Positions 5,572 to 13,039 of a stretch of 20,687 nucleotides of DNA are shown one piece after another (within the stretch, counting starts at the first letter, position 1; each line of letters begins with the position of its first letter). Origin of the DNA: a virus; the IMG/VR virus record IMGVR_UViG_3300030451_001066, positions 1 to 20,687 of that record, one strand, 5' to 3'. The notes under the pieces were generated by a model. That model did no database searches. It was not told the origin of the DNA and saw only the letters and a list, made by a program, of their open reading frames with translations. A program made the translations under genes and the position numbers.

Positions 5572-6170
5572 GATACGTCAACCTCGTATAAGCTTATAGA
5601 ATGAGCATTTGCTCCCTCATCAAACAAGTAAATTGTATTAGAACCTGATTCTCTTTTTAAAGCTACTTTATAAGTATGAGAGCTTGTATCAGCAGGGTTA
5701 TCTAAATATACATAAGAAGTTCTCGTTGCTTTAGTCGTACCATCAGATTCACGAAGGTTTGCGTATGTTTCTTCATAAATCATAGTGGTATCTCTAAAAA
5801 GTTTTAAAGCTGCTCTACCTGCTCCTGTTCCACCTATATATGGGTTACAACTAAGCACTACTAAAACTTTATTTGAGCTTGATGTCAACGTAATGCTAGT
5901 AGTCATACCACCTACATCTGCTCCATTTCCATCTTGACTTGCTGTAGAAAAATTTCCACTATTAGCTTGTGCATATTTAAATTGTATAATTTTTCCAGTA
6001 GCTATAGCAGGGGATAGTTTAGTAGAATCTATAGAACTTTGACTTGTTAAAAGCGTTCCATCTGCAATATCTGGTAAACTTATAACCCTGTTATTACTAG
6101 ATGATGAGGGTGCTTGAATACTTATAGACCCACCACCTGATGCTGCGTTTAATTTAATCTTTGCTGTCAT
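5568..6170 (-). CDS. Tail fibre-like structural protein, 200 aa
   Basis: ATG at 6170 overlaps the upstream stop by four bases. The N-terminus (MTAKIKLNAASGGGSISIQA, then an LPDIADGTLLT element) is an adapter motif that recurs on marine phage tail proteins. Next comes a short linker and a beta-rich domain from residue ~60 onward (VLVVLSCNPYIGG..., YKVALKRESGSNTIYLFDEG, ending ISLYEVDVS). The domain has few charged residues and looks like a compact jelly-roll or beta-sandwich head. Probably a short fibre or fibre tip forming part of the adsorption apparatus. Confidence 0.75.
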   Translation of the reverse strand: MTAKIKLNAASGGGSISIQAPSSSSNNRVISLPDIADGTLLTSQSSIDSTKLSPAIATGKIIQFKYAQANSGNFSTASQDGNGADVGGMTTSITLTSSSNKVLVVLSCNPYIGGTGAGRAALKLFRDTTMIYEETYANLRESDGTTKATRTSYVYLDNPADTSSHTYKVALKRESGSNTIYLFDEGANAHSISLYEVDVS

Positions 6171-6349
6171 GCGTTATCCTCTACTTTTCCATCTACTAAT
6201 TTATAGAGAAGTGTAACTTCTGGTGGTTGGCCAGTTCCATGCGTTGTAAAAACTTTATCGCAATCAACTGCCCATGGAGGTGCTTTTGAGGGATCTTCAT
6301 AAAAACCTGTGATTTCATTTTTTTCATTAATAAGACATTTATAACTCAT
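6167..6349 (-). CDS. Small fibre-associated protein, 60 aa
   Basis: ATG at 6349 overlaps the stop upstream (ATGA), and its own stop overlaps the next start. The product starts MSYKCLINEKNEITGFYEDP and ends LLYKLVDGKVEDNA. The YKLVDGKV element is shared with the 60-aa protein at 3873-4055, though the order of segments differs. Two Cys (5 and 30) are present. It sits between two fibre genes and is probably an accessory or assembly factor; function is unproven. Confidence 0.65.
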   Translation of the reverse strand: MSYKCLINEKNEITGFYEDPSKAPPWAVDCDKVFTTHGTGQPPEVTLLYKLVDGKVEDNA

Positions 6350-6801
6350 GATGCCTCTCCTATCGCTACAAATTTACAAGTTCTGCTTACAATAGCACCA
6401 TCTCTCGAACCAACTACCAAGAATTGAAATCCTGAGGTTGATATATTATGACAACCACCAACTGCTGCATCGTGATAATCTGCTTGAATAGTCACAAAAA
6501 CTGCAGGGGCAGAATTAAAACCAGTAAGTCCAGTTACAGTTGTGTCTATATATTTTTGAGTTGAAACTCCGTAGGAAGTACTGGCTGAAACTGTAGATGA
6601 TGCAGTTGTTACTGAACCAGTTTGTATTCTTATTCCCCCTATCGTTATTCCACCAGTTGCTCCACCTGAGAAAAGATCTGCAATTTTAGCGTTATTTACT
6701 GCATTTGCAGCAAGCATATCTGTATCTACTATTCCGTCAGGCAAGCCACCTACTGCTATTCCTGTAATAGTATTTGAAGATCCGTTGATTGCTATTGCCA
6801 T
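6346..6801 (-). CDS. Tail fibre-like protein with possible lectin-type C-terminus, 151 aa
   Basis: ATG at 6801 overlaps the upstream stop by one base. The N-terminus (MAIAINGSSNTITGIAVGGL, then DGIVDTDMLAANAV) is an adapter motif of marine phage fibres. Residues ~55-85 form a Ser/Thr-rich linker, and ~93-148 a beta-rich domain with paired Cys (119 and 141) and the sequence NISTSGFQFLVVGSRDG. That pattern, aromatic strands around an 'N-x-S/T-x-x-G-F' turn, loosely resembles H-type lectin domains, which bind sugars; this is a guess. Likely part of the receptor-binding assembly. Confidence 0.7.
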   Translation of the reverse strand: MAIAINGSSNTITGIAVGGLPDGIVDTDMLAANAVNNAKIADLFSGGATGGITIGGIRIQTGSVTTASSTVSASTSYGVSTQKYIDTTVTGLTGFNSAPAVFVTIQADYHDAAVGGCHNISTSGFQFLVVGSRDGAIVSRTCKFVAIGEAS

Positions 6802-7757
6802 TATGGAATCGTTACAACTGAAGGACTATTTATTGTTAGTGTAGCACCAGATGCAATAGTTAATGGACCCGCAACCAAAGCGTTATGATTTGATGAAATT
6901 GTGTAACTGTTATTCATTTCGTTTTCAGATTCAAAGAAAATTTGTTCACCGCCTCCACCAGTACCACCGCCACCGCCTGCATCTGCATATTCAAGCTGAC
7001 CAATTGCAGTTGCACCACTTCCAGAAATACTTTTCACTTTTAAGACTTTATCAGCAGCAATTTGGTTATCTGGCAAAATCAAAGTATAAGATTGTCCAGC
7101 ACTATGAGCAGGGGATTTAATTTTTACACCATGACTATTTTGATTGCAATTAAGCTGTAGGGTTCCATCATTTGTATTTCCTTTAATTTCAAATAATCCT
7201 GTGCCGTTTGGCGTTACTTTTATATTTCCGTTTGTTGTAGATGTATTTAACTCATTCGCTTGAACATCTAAGTTACCACCTAACTGCGGAGATGTGTCAT
7301 CAACAACATTAGAAATACCACTAGCACCACTTAGAGAACCCCAAGCTCCATTATTGTATCCTTCAAACTGGTTGGTTTGACTGTTATGACGTATCATTCC
7401 GACTGCTGGGCTGCCGTCTCTCTGAGCCGTTGTACCAGAGGGCAAAGTTATCGAAGAAGTAATATTGAATGTTGCTCTAGCTGTAAATGTATTTGCACTA
7501 GATAAAGACGCATGACCAAAGTTTGTTTGACTTACATCTCCCAAACTCACAAAGGCATTATTAGCAGCGTTTCTAATTTTTAAAGTATTACCATCAATGT
7601 GTTGCGTATAAGCTGCAACACCGATTGAGGGATCGCCAGAGCCTTGATTAGTTGTGCTTAATGCAGCTATTATTTGATTTAACTTTGTTCTTACGACAAG
7701 TCCAGTTCCATTATCAACTGTAAAACCTGCGCCACCAGTATTGTCGACTCTTGCCAT
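6801..7757 (-). CDS. Tail fibre / distal tail structural protein, 318 aa
   Basis: ATG at 7757, 34 bases after the J gene. The N-terminal ~110 residues include a coiled or beta linker and a short MIRHNSQTNQFEGYNNGAWG element (about residues 127-146), a motif common in virion proteins. Residues ~150-260 hold TSPQLGGNLDVQ, NGNIKVTPNGTGLF and a strand-rich stretch ending DKVLKVKSI, typical of marine phage fibre shafts. A glycine hinge (GGGGGTGGGG, about 267-276) separates a small C-terminal beta domain ending SGATLTINSPSVVTIP. As the first gene after J it is the best candidate for the fibre attached to the tail tip. Confidence 0.8.
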   Translation of the reverse strand: MARVDNTGGAGFTVDNGTGLVVRTKLNQIIAALSTTNQGSGDPSIGVAAYTQHIDGNTLKIRNAANNAFVSLGDVSQTNFGHASLSSANTFTARATFNITSSITLPSGTTAQRDGSPAVGMIRHNSQTNQFEGYNNGAWGSLSGASGISNVVDDTSPQLGGNLDVQANELNTSTTNGNIKVTPNGTGLFEIKGNTNDGTLQLNCNQNSHGVKIKSPAHSAGQSYTLILPDNQIAADKVLKVKSISGSGATAIGQLEYADAGGGGGTGGGGEQIFFESENEMNNSYTISSNHNALVAGPLTIASGATLTINSPSVVTIP

Positions 7758-7791
7758 TTAATTTAAAGCAATTTTTTCTATAATAGCTGTT

Positions 7792-10700
7792 TTATCCACC
7801 TTTACCAAACCCGACAGCAGTAAAATTAAAATTTCTATTTACTGAAGCACCTGAACTGTTTTTGAACTGTACTTTAAATGATGAAGCTGTGATGTCAGAT
7901 AAAGTAAAAAAGTCTCCAGCTTGTAGGTCGCTTGCAGTAATACCGATAGAGGGTAATTGACTATTTGCACCCAATAAAGAACTTGTGCCAACAAAAAATG
8001 GAGAACTGAAGTTGACAGTTGTTAAACCGCTTGATGTCTGTGTACCTGATTCAGTTCTTCTTTGTAAACTTGCTGTGTAACCAAGTTCTGTAATTCTAAT
8101 TGTTTGGGCTGGGTCGCCTGATGTCAAAGTAGTTCTAAACTTAAATCCTCTACCCCTATAAGTACCATTTGCAAAAGTTTGAAAACCAGCGTAAGTTGCA
8201 GAGCCAGAACTAGGGTCATCTTGAGTTACATTTATTTCAGTAATAGCGTTAACATCAACACTTCCAGTACCGTCAAAATCTTGCAAGTCATCAATCAGAC
8301 CTCTATTGTCAATCAAATCGTTTGGGTAGATAGCTTCAGATTTCAAATGTCTTTTAAGGTCTAGAGCAAATACACCGCCCAAATCTAAAAAAGTGCCGCC
8401 AGCACTACCACCAAATTCATAAGTACCAGATGATGCAACGCCTCCAATAAAGTCAATACTTGATTCAGCATCTACATCACTAATAGTATCGAACAAACCT
8501 ACACCAGTTAAAGTCAAAGAATTAGAAACATTATCAAAGGCTGTGGTTGTTTTTGTTCCTTGAAACTTTGGATTGTCTTGATCTTCTCTTCTTGTTTGTG
8601 TAATTAAGGCTGGAATTGGGTCTGGTGGGTCAATAATTACAGATGTCTCTCCAGTACTAAACCGCCCGCCATCATCTTGCGCCCTTAAAATTACCTCACC
8701 AGCCAGTATTGGGATCTCCGCAGAACTTGTATTACCAGCAACCGCAGTTACAAGGTCGGTTGCATTTGAAAAAGTACCATTTCCTGTGGTATCTGGTGTG
8801 TGCCGTATGAAAATTTTTCCCCCTGCGATCACATCTGCTTCTGTAGGTGGGTTCCATCTAAGCCTTGCAAGTTTATCTGTTAATGGTTCATAGGTTAAAC
8901 CTGTTATATCTGCTGGTGGTGCTGTCTTACCTACTGCATCAAATGTTAATGTTGCTGGGGTTCTACTTGGCTCTCCAAGACCATTAAAAGAAAATACTCT
9001 AAATTCATATCTACCAGCCTGACTATTAACTATTTCAGCGTCACTAGAAACTGTATCAATTTTAAAGAAACTGCCGTTATCTACTCTGTAATGAACTTCG
9101 TATCTATTTGCTCCTTGCTGTGTTTGCCAGTCAATGAGAATCTTTGCAACAGCTTTATTATTAATAATTACAATTTTTTCCTGTGCAGATAGTCCCTCTG
9201 GTGCGTCTAAAACTACTGTTAATGCAGTTGTACTTCTAGTCGGTAAAGCTGCCCCATCTTCAACAAAAGCATATTTGCCTTCATTATGTTCCAGAGCCGA
9301 TATTGAGTAGGTAAGATCATTATTTTCAGTTACAGATACTACTCTCCAAGTAGTTGTTTCTAAGGTTGAACTTTCTAACACAAAAGGTGCGTTTACATTT
9401 GGTGTTGTACTAAATGCGGAAGAAACAGTAACAGTAGCCCCAGAAACTGAACTTATTGTTTTTGTTTCTAAACTGCCATCTGGCATAACAACTGAAATTG
9501 TTGGGCTGTTTGTAGTTGGTATATCTGTTGAAGCTGAGTCATCTAAAACAACAACTGTTGTACTTGTTACCGAAGAAAGCAAACCACCTCTTCTTACACC
9601 TGCTTTTAATGAATCTGCTATTTCAATAATGTCTCCACACCTAACCAAAACACCAGCAGCAGCAGTTGTTGTAAAGGCACAACTTTCTCCAGAGTTTTGT
9701 TCATTAAACAAAAACCATTTACCTAATCTGGCGGCTTGACCTCTGGAAGTACAGGCAAAAGCTTTAATAGTTTTTGTTCTTATCCCATATTTAGTCTGAG
9801 TTGCAGCATCAGCCTCAACAGTTTCAATATCCAGTTCTTGTGTAATCATGTCAAGATATTGAACATTAATAACTGTATGTCTTGTCTTTAAACTTGAGCC
9901 GTTATACACAAAACCATCTTCAGTAATATTTGAATTATTAAATATATATTTGGTTGCTTTACCTTCGGCATCTTGTGAAATCGCTATTGTACCAGCGGAG
10001 TAAAAAGCAATAGCTCTCATTGTGCTACATAAAGCGTTTATGAGATCAAATGCATCTGATTGTTGTGTAATATTTACATTGCAACTGAAACGTGGCTCTG
10101 TACTTCCATCTCCATTACCAGCATCAATTAATGCTCCACAGTATTCACTAACAGATTTAAAAGTGAATTTATCAAGAGAAGATTCAGCAATATCACAGCC
10201 GTAGCGATCATTTGTTAATAAGTCGTACAAAATCCAAGCTGGATCTGAACACCACTCCTTACTTGCTTTAAAAGTTCCATTCCATGTGCCAGCATAAGAA
10301 AGGCTGCCATGAGTGGCATTTACAGTTGCATTTGATGGTATTTTTACTTTAATTCCTCTAATCCTATATACACGATTTGGTATTCTTGGGAATTTTTCAG
10401 CACTAAATCTTAAAGCGGTATGAGCAGTGTTTGGATATGCGTTTTGCTTCATTATGATATTTGTTGCAGAGTTAAACCTAAACGCATTAACAGTGCTTGA
10501 TTCTGTGCTATCTGGTGTTACTCTTTCAACTCTGATCTGTACAGGAAATGAAGTACCACTAGCAAGATTAATTAAATAATCTCTAAAATATGCGTTTGTT
10601 GATCTACCTCTTACAGTGTCATCGACTGCCGTTGTGGTTGTCCCATCATTTTCAATAACCTTTATTAATAAACGAACTTCTGTTCCATCTATACCACCTT

Positions 10701-11166
10701 CATCATTAAAGACTTGCATGGAGGGAAAATTCAACGTAACTCTTACAGCGTTTATTGTTGATTGCGTTACTGTATGTGTTACTGGATTTGAAGTGGTGAC
10801 AGTTGTACCTATACCAACTTCTGTTTCAATATTTTTTATTCCAGAAATGAAAGTTTGATTCGCAGTGCCTTCTCTAAAATCAAAACCAACATCTTTGAAA
10901 TTAAAATCACTATCTTGAGGTGAGCTAACACTTGCAGCCGCTTGGAGTATTGGTGTTTGATTCAAGAAGATATCTTTTTTAAAACTGTTTATATAAGCTG
11001 TAGATGTTTTATCTGTAATTCCATTCTTTGATGCTGTTGCACTACCCTCTATTTCTCCCTCAGACAATAGCTCTACTATCGTATTAAATTGCTTGGAAGA
11101 TAATGCACCACTAGGTAAATCTGGATTTGAAAAAGTCGTACTTTGGTCAAATTCTTTTATACTCAT
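7792..11166 (-). CDS. J: Central tail tip / host-specificity protein J, 1124 aa
   Basis: ATG at 11166 overlaps the I stop by one base (TAATG). Length is close to lambda gpJ (1132 aa). The N-terminal part has the usual start with IVELLSEGEIEG and GTEVRLLIKV strands; near residue 305 is the conserved DPAWILYDLLTNDRYGCDI segment. Two fibronectin type III-like repeats lie at about 650-735 and 740-830 (WQTQQGANRYEVHYR, YEFRVFSFNG, RLRWNPP). The C-terminal ~280 residues are beta-rich and likely contact the host receptor. In lambda J plugs the tail tip and binds the outer-membrane receptor; the same is inferred here. Receptor identity cannot be read from the sequence. Confidence 0.93.
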   Translation of the reverse strand: MSIKEFDQSTTFSNPDLPSGALSSKQFNTIVELLSEGEIEGSATASKNGITDKTSTAYINSFKKDIFLNQTPILQAAASVSSPQDSDFNFKDVGFDFREGTANQTFISGIKNIETEVGIGTTVTTSNPVTHTVTQSTINAVRVTLNFPSMQVFNDEGGIDGTEVRLLIKVIENDGTTTTAVDDTVRGRSTNAYFRDYLINLASGTSFPVQIRVERVTPDSTESSTVNAFRFNSATNIIMKQNAYPNTAHTALRFSAEKFPRIPNRVYRIRGIKVKIPSNATVNATHGSLSYAGTWNGTFKASKEWCSDPAWILYDLLTNDRYGCDIAESSLDKFTFKSVSEYCGALIDAGNGDGSTEPRFSCNVNITQQSDAFDLINALCSTMRAIAFYSAGTIAISQDAEGKATKYIFNNSNITEDGFVYNGSSLKTRHTVINVQYLDMITQELDIETVEADAATQTKYGIRTKTIKAFACTSRGQAARLGKWFLFNEQNSGESCAFTTTAAAGVLVRCGDIIEIADSLKAGVRRGGLLSSVTSTTVVVLDDSASTDIPTTNSPTISVVMPDGSLETKTISSVSGATVTVSSAFSTTPNVNAPFVLESSTLETTTWRVVSVTENNDLTYSISALEHNEGKYAFVEDGAALPTRSTTALTVVLDAPEGLSAQEKIVIINNKAVAKILIDWQTQQGANRYEVHYRVDNGSFFKIDTVSSDAEIVNSQAGRYEFRVFSFNGLGEPSRTPATLTFDAVGKTAPPADITGLTYEPLTDKLARLRWNPPTEADVIAGGKIFIRHTPDTTGNGTFSNATDLVTAVAGNTSSAEIPILAGEVILRAQDDGGRFSTGETSVIIDPPDPIPALITQTRREDQDNPKFQGTKTTTAFDNVSNSLTLTGVGLFDTISDVDAESSIDFIGGVASSGTYEFGGSAGGTFLDLGGVFALDLKRHLKSEAIYPNDLIDNRGLIDDLQDFDGTGSVDVNAITEINVTQDDPSSGSATYAGFQTFANGTYRGRGFKFRTTLTSGDPAQTIRITELGYTASLQRRTESGTQTSSGLTTVNFSSPFFVGTSSLLGANSQLPSIGITASDLQAGDFFTLSDITASSFKVQFKNSSGASVNRNFNFTAVGFGKGG

Positions 11167-11738
11167 TAGTTTGTACCCTCCACTTGAACTGTATCAATAC
11201 CATTTGATACCACAATAGAGCCGACTAAAATCTCACCATATGCCAAATTAACTGGAATACCAGCTTGAGAAATATTAGTCAGACCTGTAAATGAATAGTT
11301 ACTCGCTAATGCAGATGGGTCAAGTGGATCTTCTCTATTTTGTTGTTGTGTATTTTGTTGTGGTGAAAGTATATTATTTACACCCTGAGTTATCATGCTT
11401 AGAGCAACGTAAGTAACAACAGTTTGAATAATTTTGTTTTTGATATATTCTTTAGCACCATATTTTAAAGCTAAACCCAAAACAAGAGTAAAAAAATTAC
11501 CATGCACTAAAGGTATGATTTTTATATCTTGATCTGTTCTTATGGTTAAAAGGTCTTTTGTAATTGCCTTATCTCCCACTTTTATACAATAAACTTGTTT
11601 TGACATCTTCTCTTCTAAACCTTTGAAATTACACCATAAAAAACTAAAAGCTTCATGTGGTGAATTAACATCAGCCAAAAATTCACTTTGGCCTGTATAT
11701 TTTCTTATAAATCCATAAACTTTTATTTTTTTAAGCAT
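11166..11738 (-). CDS. I: Tail assembly protein I
   Basis: Start set at ATG 11738, giving MLKKIKVYGFIRKYTG, the usual N-terminus of gpI homologues, with AGAAG just upstream and an eight-base overlap with the K stop. A TTG at 11753 would add five residues. The N-terminal ~85 residues form a ubiquitin-like beta-grasp region ending IIPLVHG; a hydrophobic stretch follows (FTLVLGLALKYG and QTVVTYVALSMIT, about 89-125), then a Gln/Asn-rich linker and a C-terminal region (NYSFTGLTNISQAGIPVNLAYG) shared with the family. gpI is needed for tail-tip assembly in lambda with J, K and L; it is not abundant in the finished virion. Confidence 0.9.
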   Translation of the reverse strand: MLKKIKVYGFIRKYTGQSEFLADVNSPHEAFSFLWCNFKGLEEKMSKQVYCIKVGDKAITKDLLTIRTDQDIKIIPLVHGNFFTLVLGLALKYGAKEYIKNKIIQTVVTYVALSMITQGVNNILSPQQNTQQQNREDPLDPSALASNYSFTGLTNISQAGIPVNLAYGEILVGSIVVSNGIDTVQVEGTN

Positions 11739-12072
11739 CTTCTTCTGGTTCAATTACAATTATTTTATCTAAATCTGGACAAACGAGATAAAAAGGTATT
11801 TGAACTGCATTACAACTAGCAACATCTTCTTTTGAAAATTCCAATATATTTTGAGGATGTGAGTGAACTACTCCTAAAATTTCACCTCTATCTTCACCAT
11901 CAGCAAAATCAAGTGGATCAATAATAAACGATTCCATTTCAAACTCATAAGCTACATTTTTGCATCTAAAATACTCAAGCCCATTATCTGTTTTTAAAAA
12001 TAATCCACAGCACTCATTTGGTGCCTCTTCTTTCGCATGAGCTATAGCTTGTTTTTTTAATAGTTCATTCAT
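11731..12072 (-). CDS. K: Tail assembly protein K, JAB/MPN domain only, 113 aa
   Basis: Start set at ATG 12072, two bases after the L stop; a TTG at 12078 is an alternative. The protein carries a full JAMM zinc-protease motif: Glu20 in NECCGLF, His70 and His72 in VVHSHP, Ser80 and Asp83 (H-x-H-x7-S-x2-D). Lambda-type gpK usually continues into an NlpC/P60 peptidoglycan-hydrolase domain; this one ends right after the JAB fold (KIIVIEPEEDA), so only the N-terminal half is present. It probably trims or activates a tail-tip component. Placement between L and I fits the family order. Confidence 0.9.
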   Translation of the reverse strand: MNELLKKQAIAHAKEEAPNECCGLFLKTDNGLEYFRCKNVAYEFEMESFIIDPLDFADGEDRGEILGVVHSHPQNILEFSKEDVASCNAVQIPFYLVCPDLDKIIVIEPEEDA

Positions 12073-12074
12073 AA

Positions 12075-12692
12075 TCAATTTACAAATGTACCAACACCAT
12101 CAAAATCTTTTCTAGTTACTTGTCTTGCTGGCACTCTTTTATTTTGCATATCAAGCCTGTTTACTAATTCAAAAGACACAATATCTCTGCTTTCTTGTAT
12201 TTTTCTGTCAATAAAATGTATTTCTTTAGGAAATTCATCAGAACTTGGTGTGCCAAAAGGGTTTGTGTTACCAGCAAAGTTACTAGCGTCTAAGGCATCT
12301 GCTGTGAGAGTTCTTCTTGTTACTTTGGCATCTAATAAGTCATTATGTGCAGTAATTAGATTTACAGTTGTTAAAAGATCTGTGACTCTTAAGACAGAAC
12401 CAAGTCTTGTAATTCCTCCTAAATTACTCATTACCAGTGTAGGTCTTGGTATTTTTCCCTCTCCAGCAAACTCATAGCCACTTGCTTCAATAGGAAATCT
12501 CTCGTAAGTGTTTGTCTGCCATACTATATTTGCGTAAGTATCTATATTGCCACCAGAATGAAAACGATAAATAGTCGGTACATTTGAAGGATTGCCAGTA
12601 GCATAGTGTAAACCCTCAACAAGTTCTAATTCAAAAAGCTCAATAATTGAGTTTGGATTAATTTTTTGTAGTTCAGCATGAGGTATTGCCAT
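12075..12692 (-). CDS. L: Minor tail protein L lacking the Fe-S domain, 205 aa
   Basis: ATG at 12692 overlaps the M stop by one base. The central and N-terminal regions match minor tail protein L: ELFELEL, FHSGGN, IVWQTNTYERFPIEASGYEF, RPTLVMSNLGGI, then a SFELVNRLDMQNKRVPARQV segment. Lambda gpL continues from that point into a Cys-rich C-terminal domain binding a [4Fe-4S] cluster. Here the protein stops about 15 residues later (RKDFDGVGTFVN) and has no Cys at all, so the cluster cannot form. It should still cap the tail-tip hub. Function by homology is firm; the missing domain is read directly from the sequence. Confidence 0.93.
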   Translation of the reverse strand: MAIPHAELQKINPNSIIELFELELVEGLHYATGNPSNVPTIYRFHSGGNIDTYANIVWQTNTYERFPIEASGYEFAGEGKIPRPTLVMSNLGGITRLGSVLRVTDLLTTVNLITAHNDLLDAKVTRRTLTADALDASNFAGNTNPFGTPSSDEFPKEIHFIDRKIQESRDIVSFELVNRLDMQNKRVPARQVTRKDFDGVGTFVN

Positions 12693-13039
12693 TACGCTTC
12701 AAATACCTCTTCAAAAGTAAGATTCATAGTTACTCTATCGTTATAAGGAATAGATGTCCTTCTTCTAGTGCATTTAAAATTTCTAGCAGAGGACTCGCCA
12801 CCTATTGTGTACTGAAACGCGTCTTGATCGTCAAAACGTGCGTTAAGGAAAGTATTAATTGTATTTGCTTGAGCCTGTGTAATATTAAAAACCAAACTTA
12901 TGACATGATATCTTTTGTTTGCTGCTAATCCTCTAACTAACCTTTGTTCATATCCATCGCCAAGCTTAACAATAATATTGTCTTGCTCTATTGTTTGTGA
13001 TTCTCCGTAGGCTGGAGTGATTGAGGGAAAAGTTGCCAC
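12692..13039 (-). CDS. M: Minor tail protein M (distal tail), 115 aa
   Basis: GTG at 13039 overlaps the tape-measure stop by one base (TAGTG); a strong AGGAGG (13052-13057) inside the end of the tape-measure gene is its ribosome-binding site. The sequence has the family start (PSITPAYGESQTI), the conserved LGDGYEQRLVRGLAANKR region and the FEEVFEA end. Length is near lambda gpM (109 aa). gpM forms the ring that joins the tail tube to the tip and contacts the tape measure and gpL. Its place between tape measure and L matches lambda. Confidence 0.92.
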   Translation of the reverse strand: MATFPSITPAYGESQTIEQDNIIVKLGDGYEQRLVRGLAANKRYHVISLVFNITQAQANTINTFLNARFDDQDAFQYTIGGESSARNFKCTRRRTSIPYNDRVTMNLTFEEVFEA

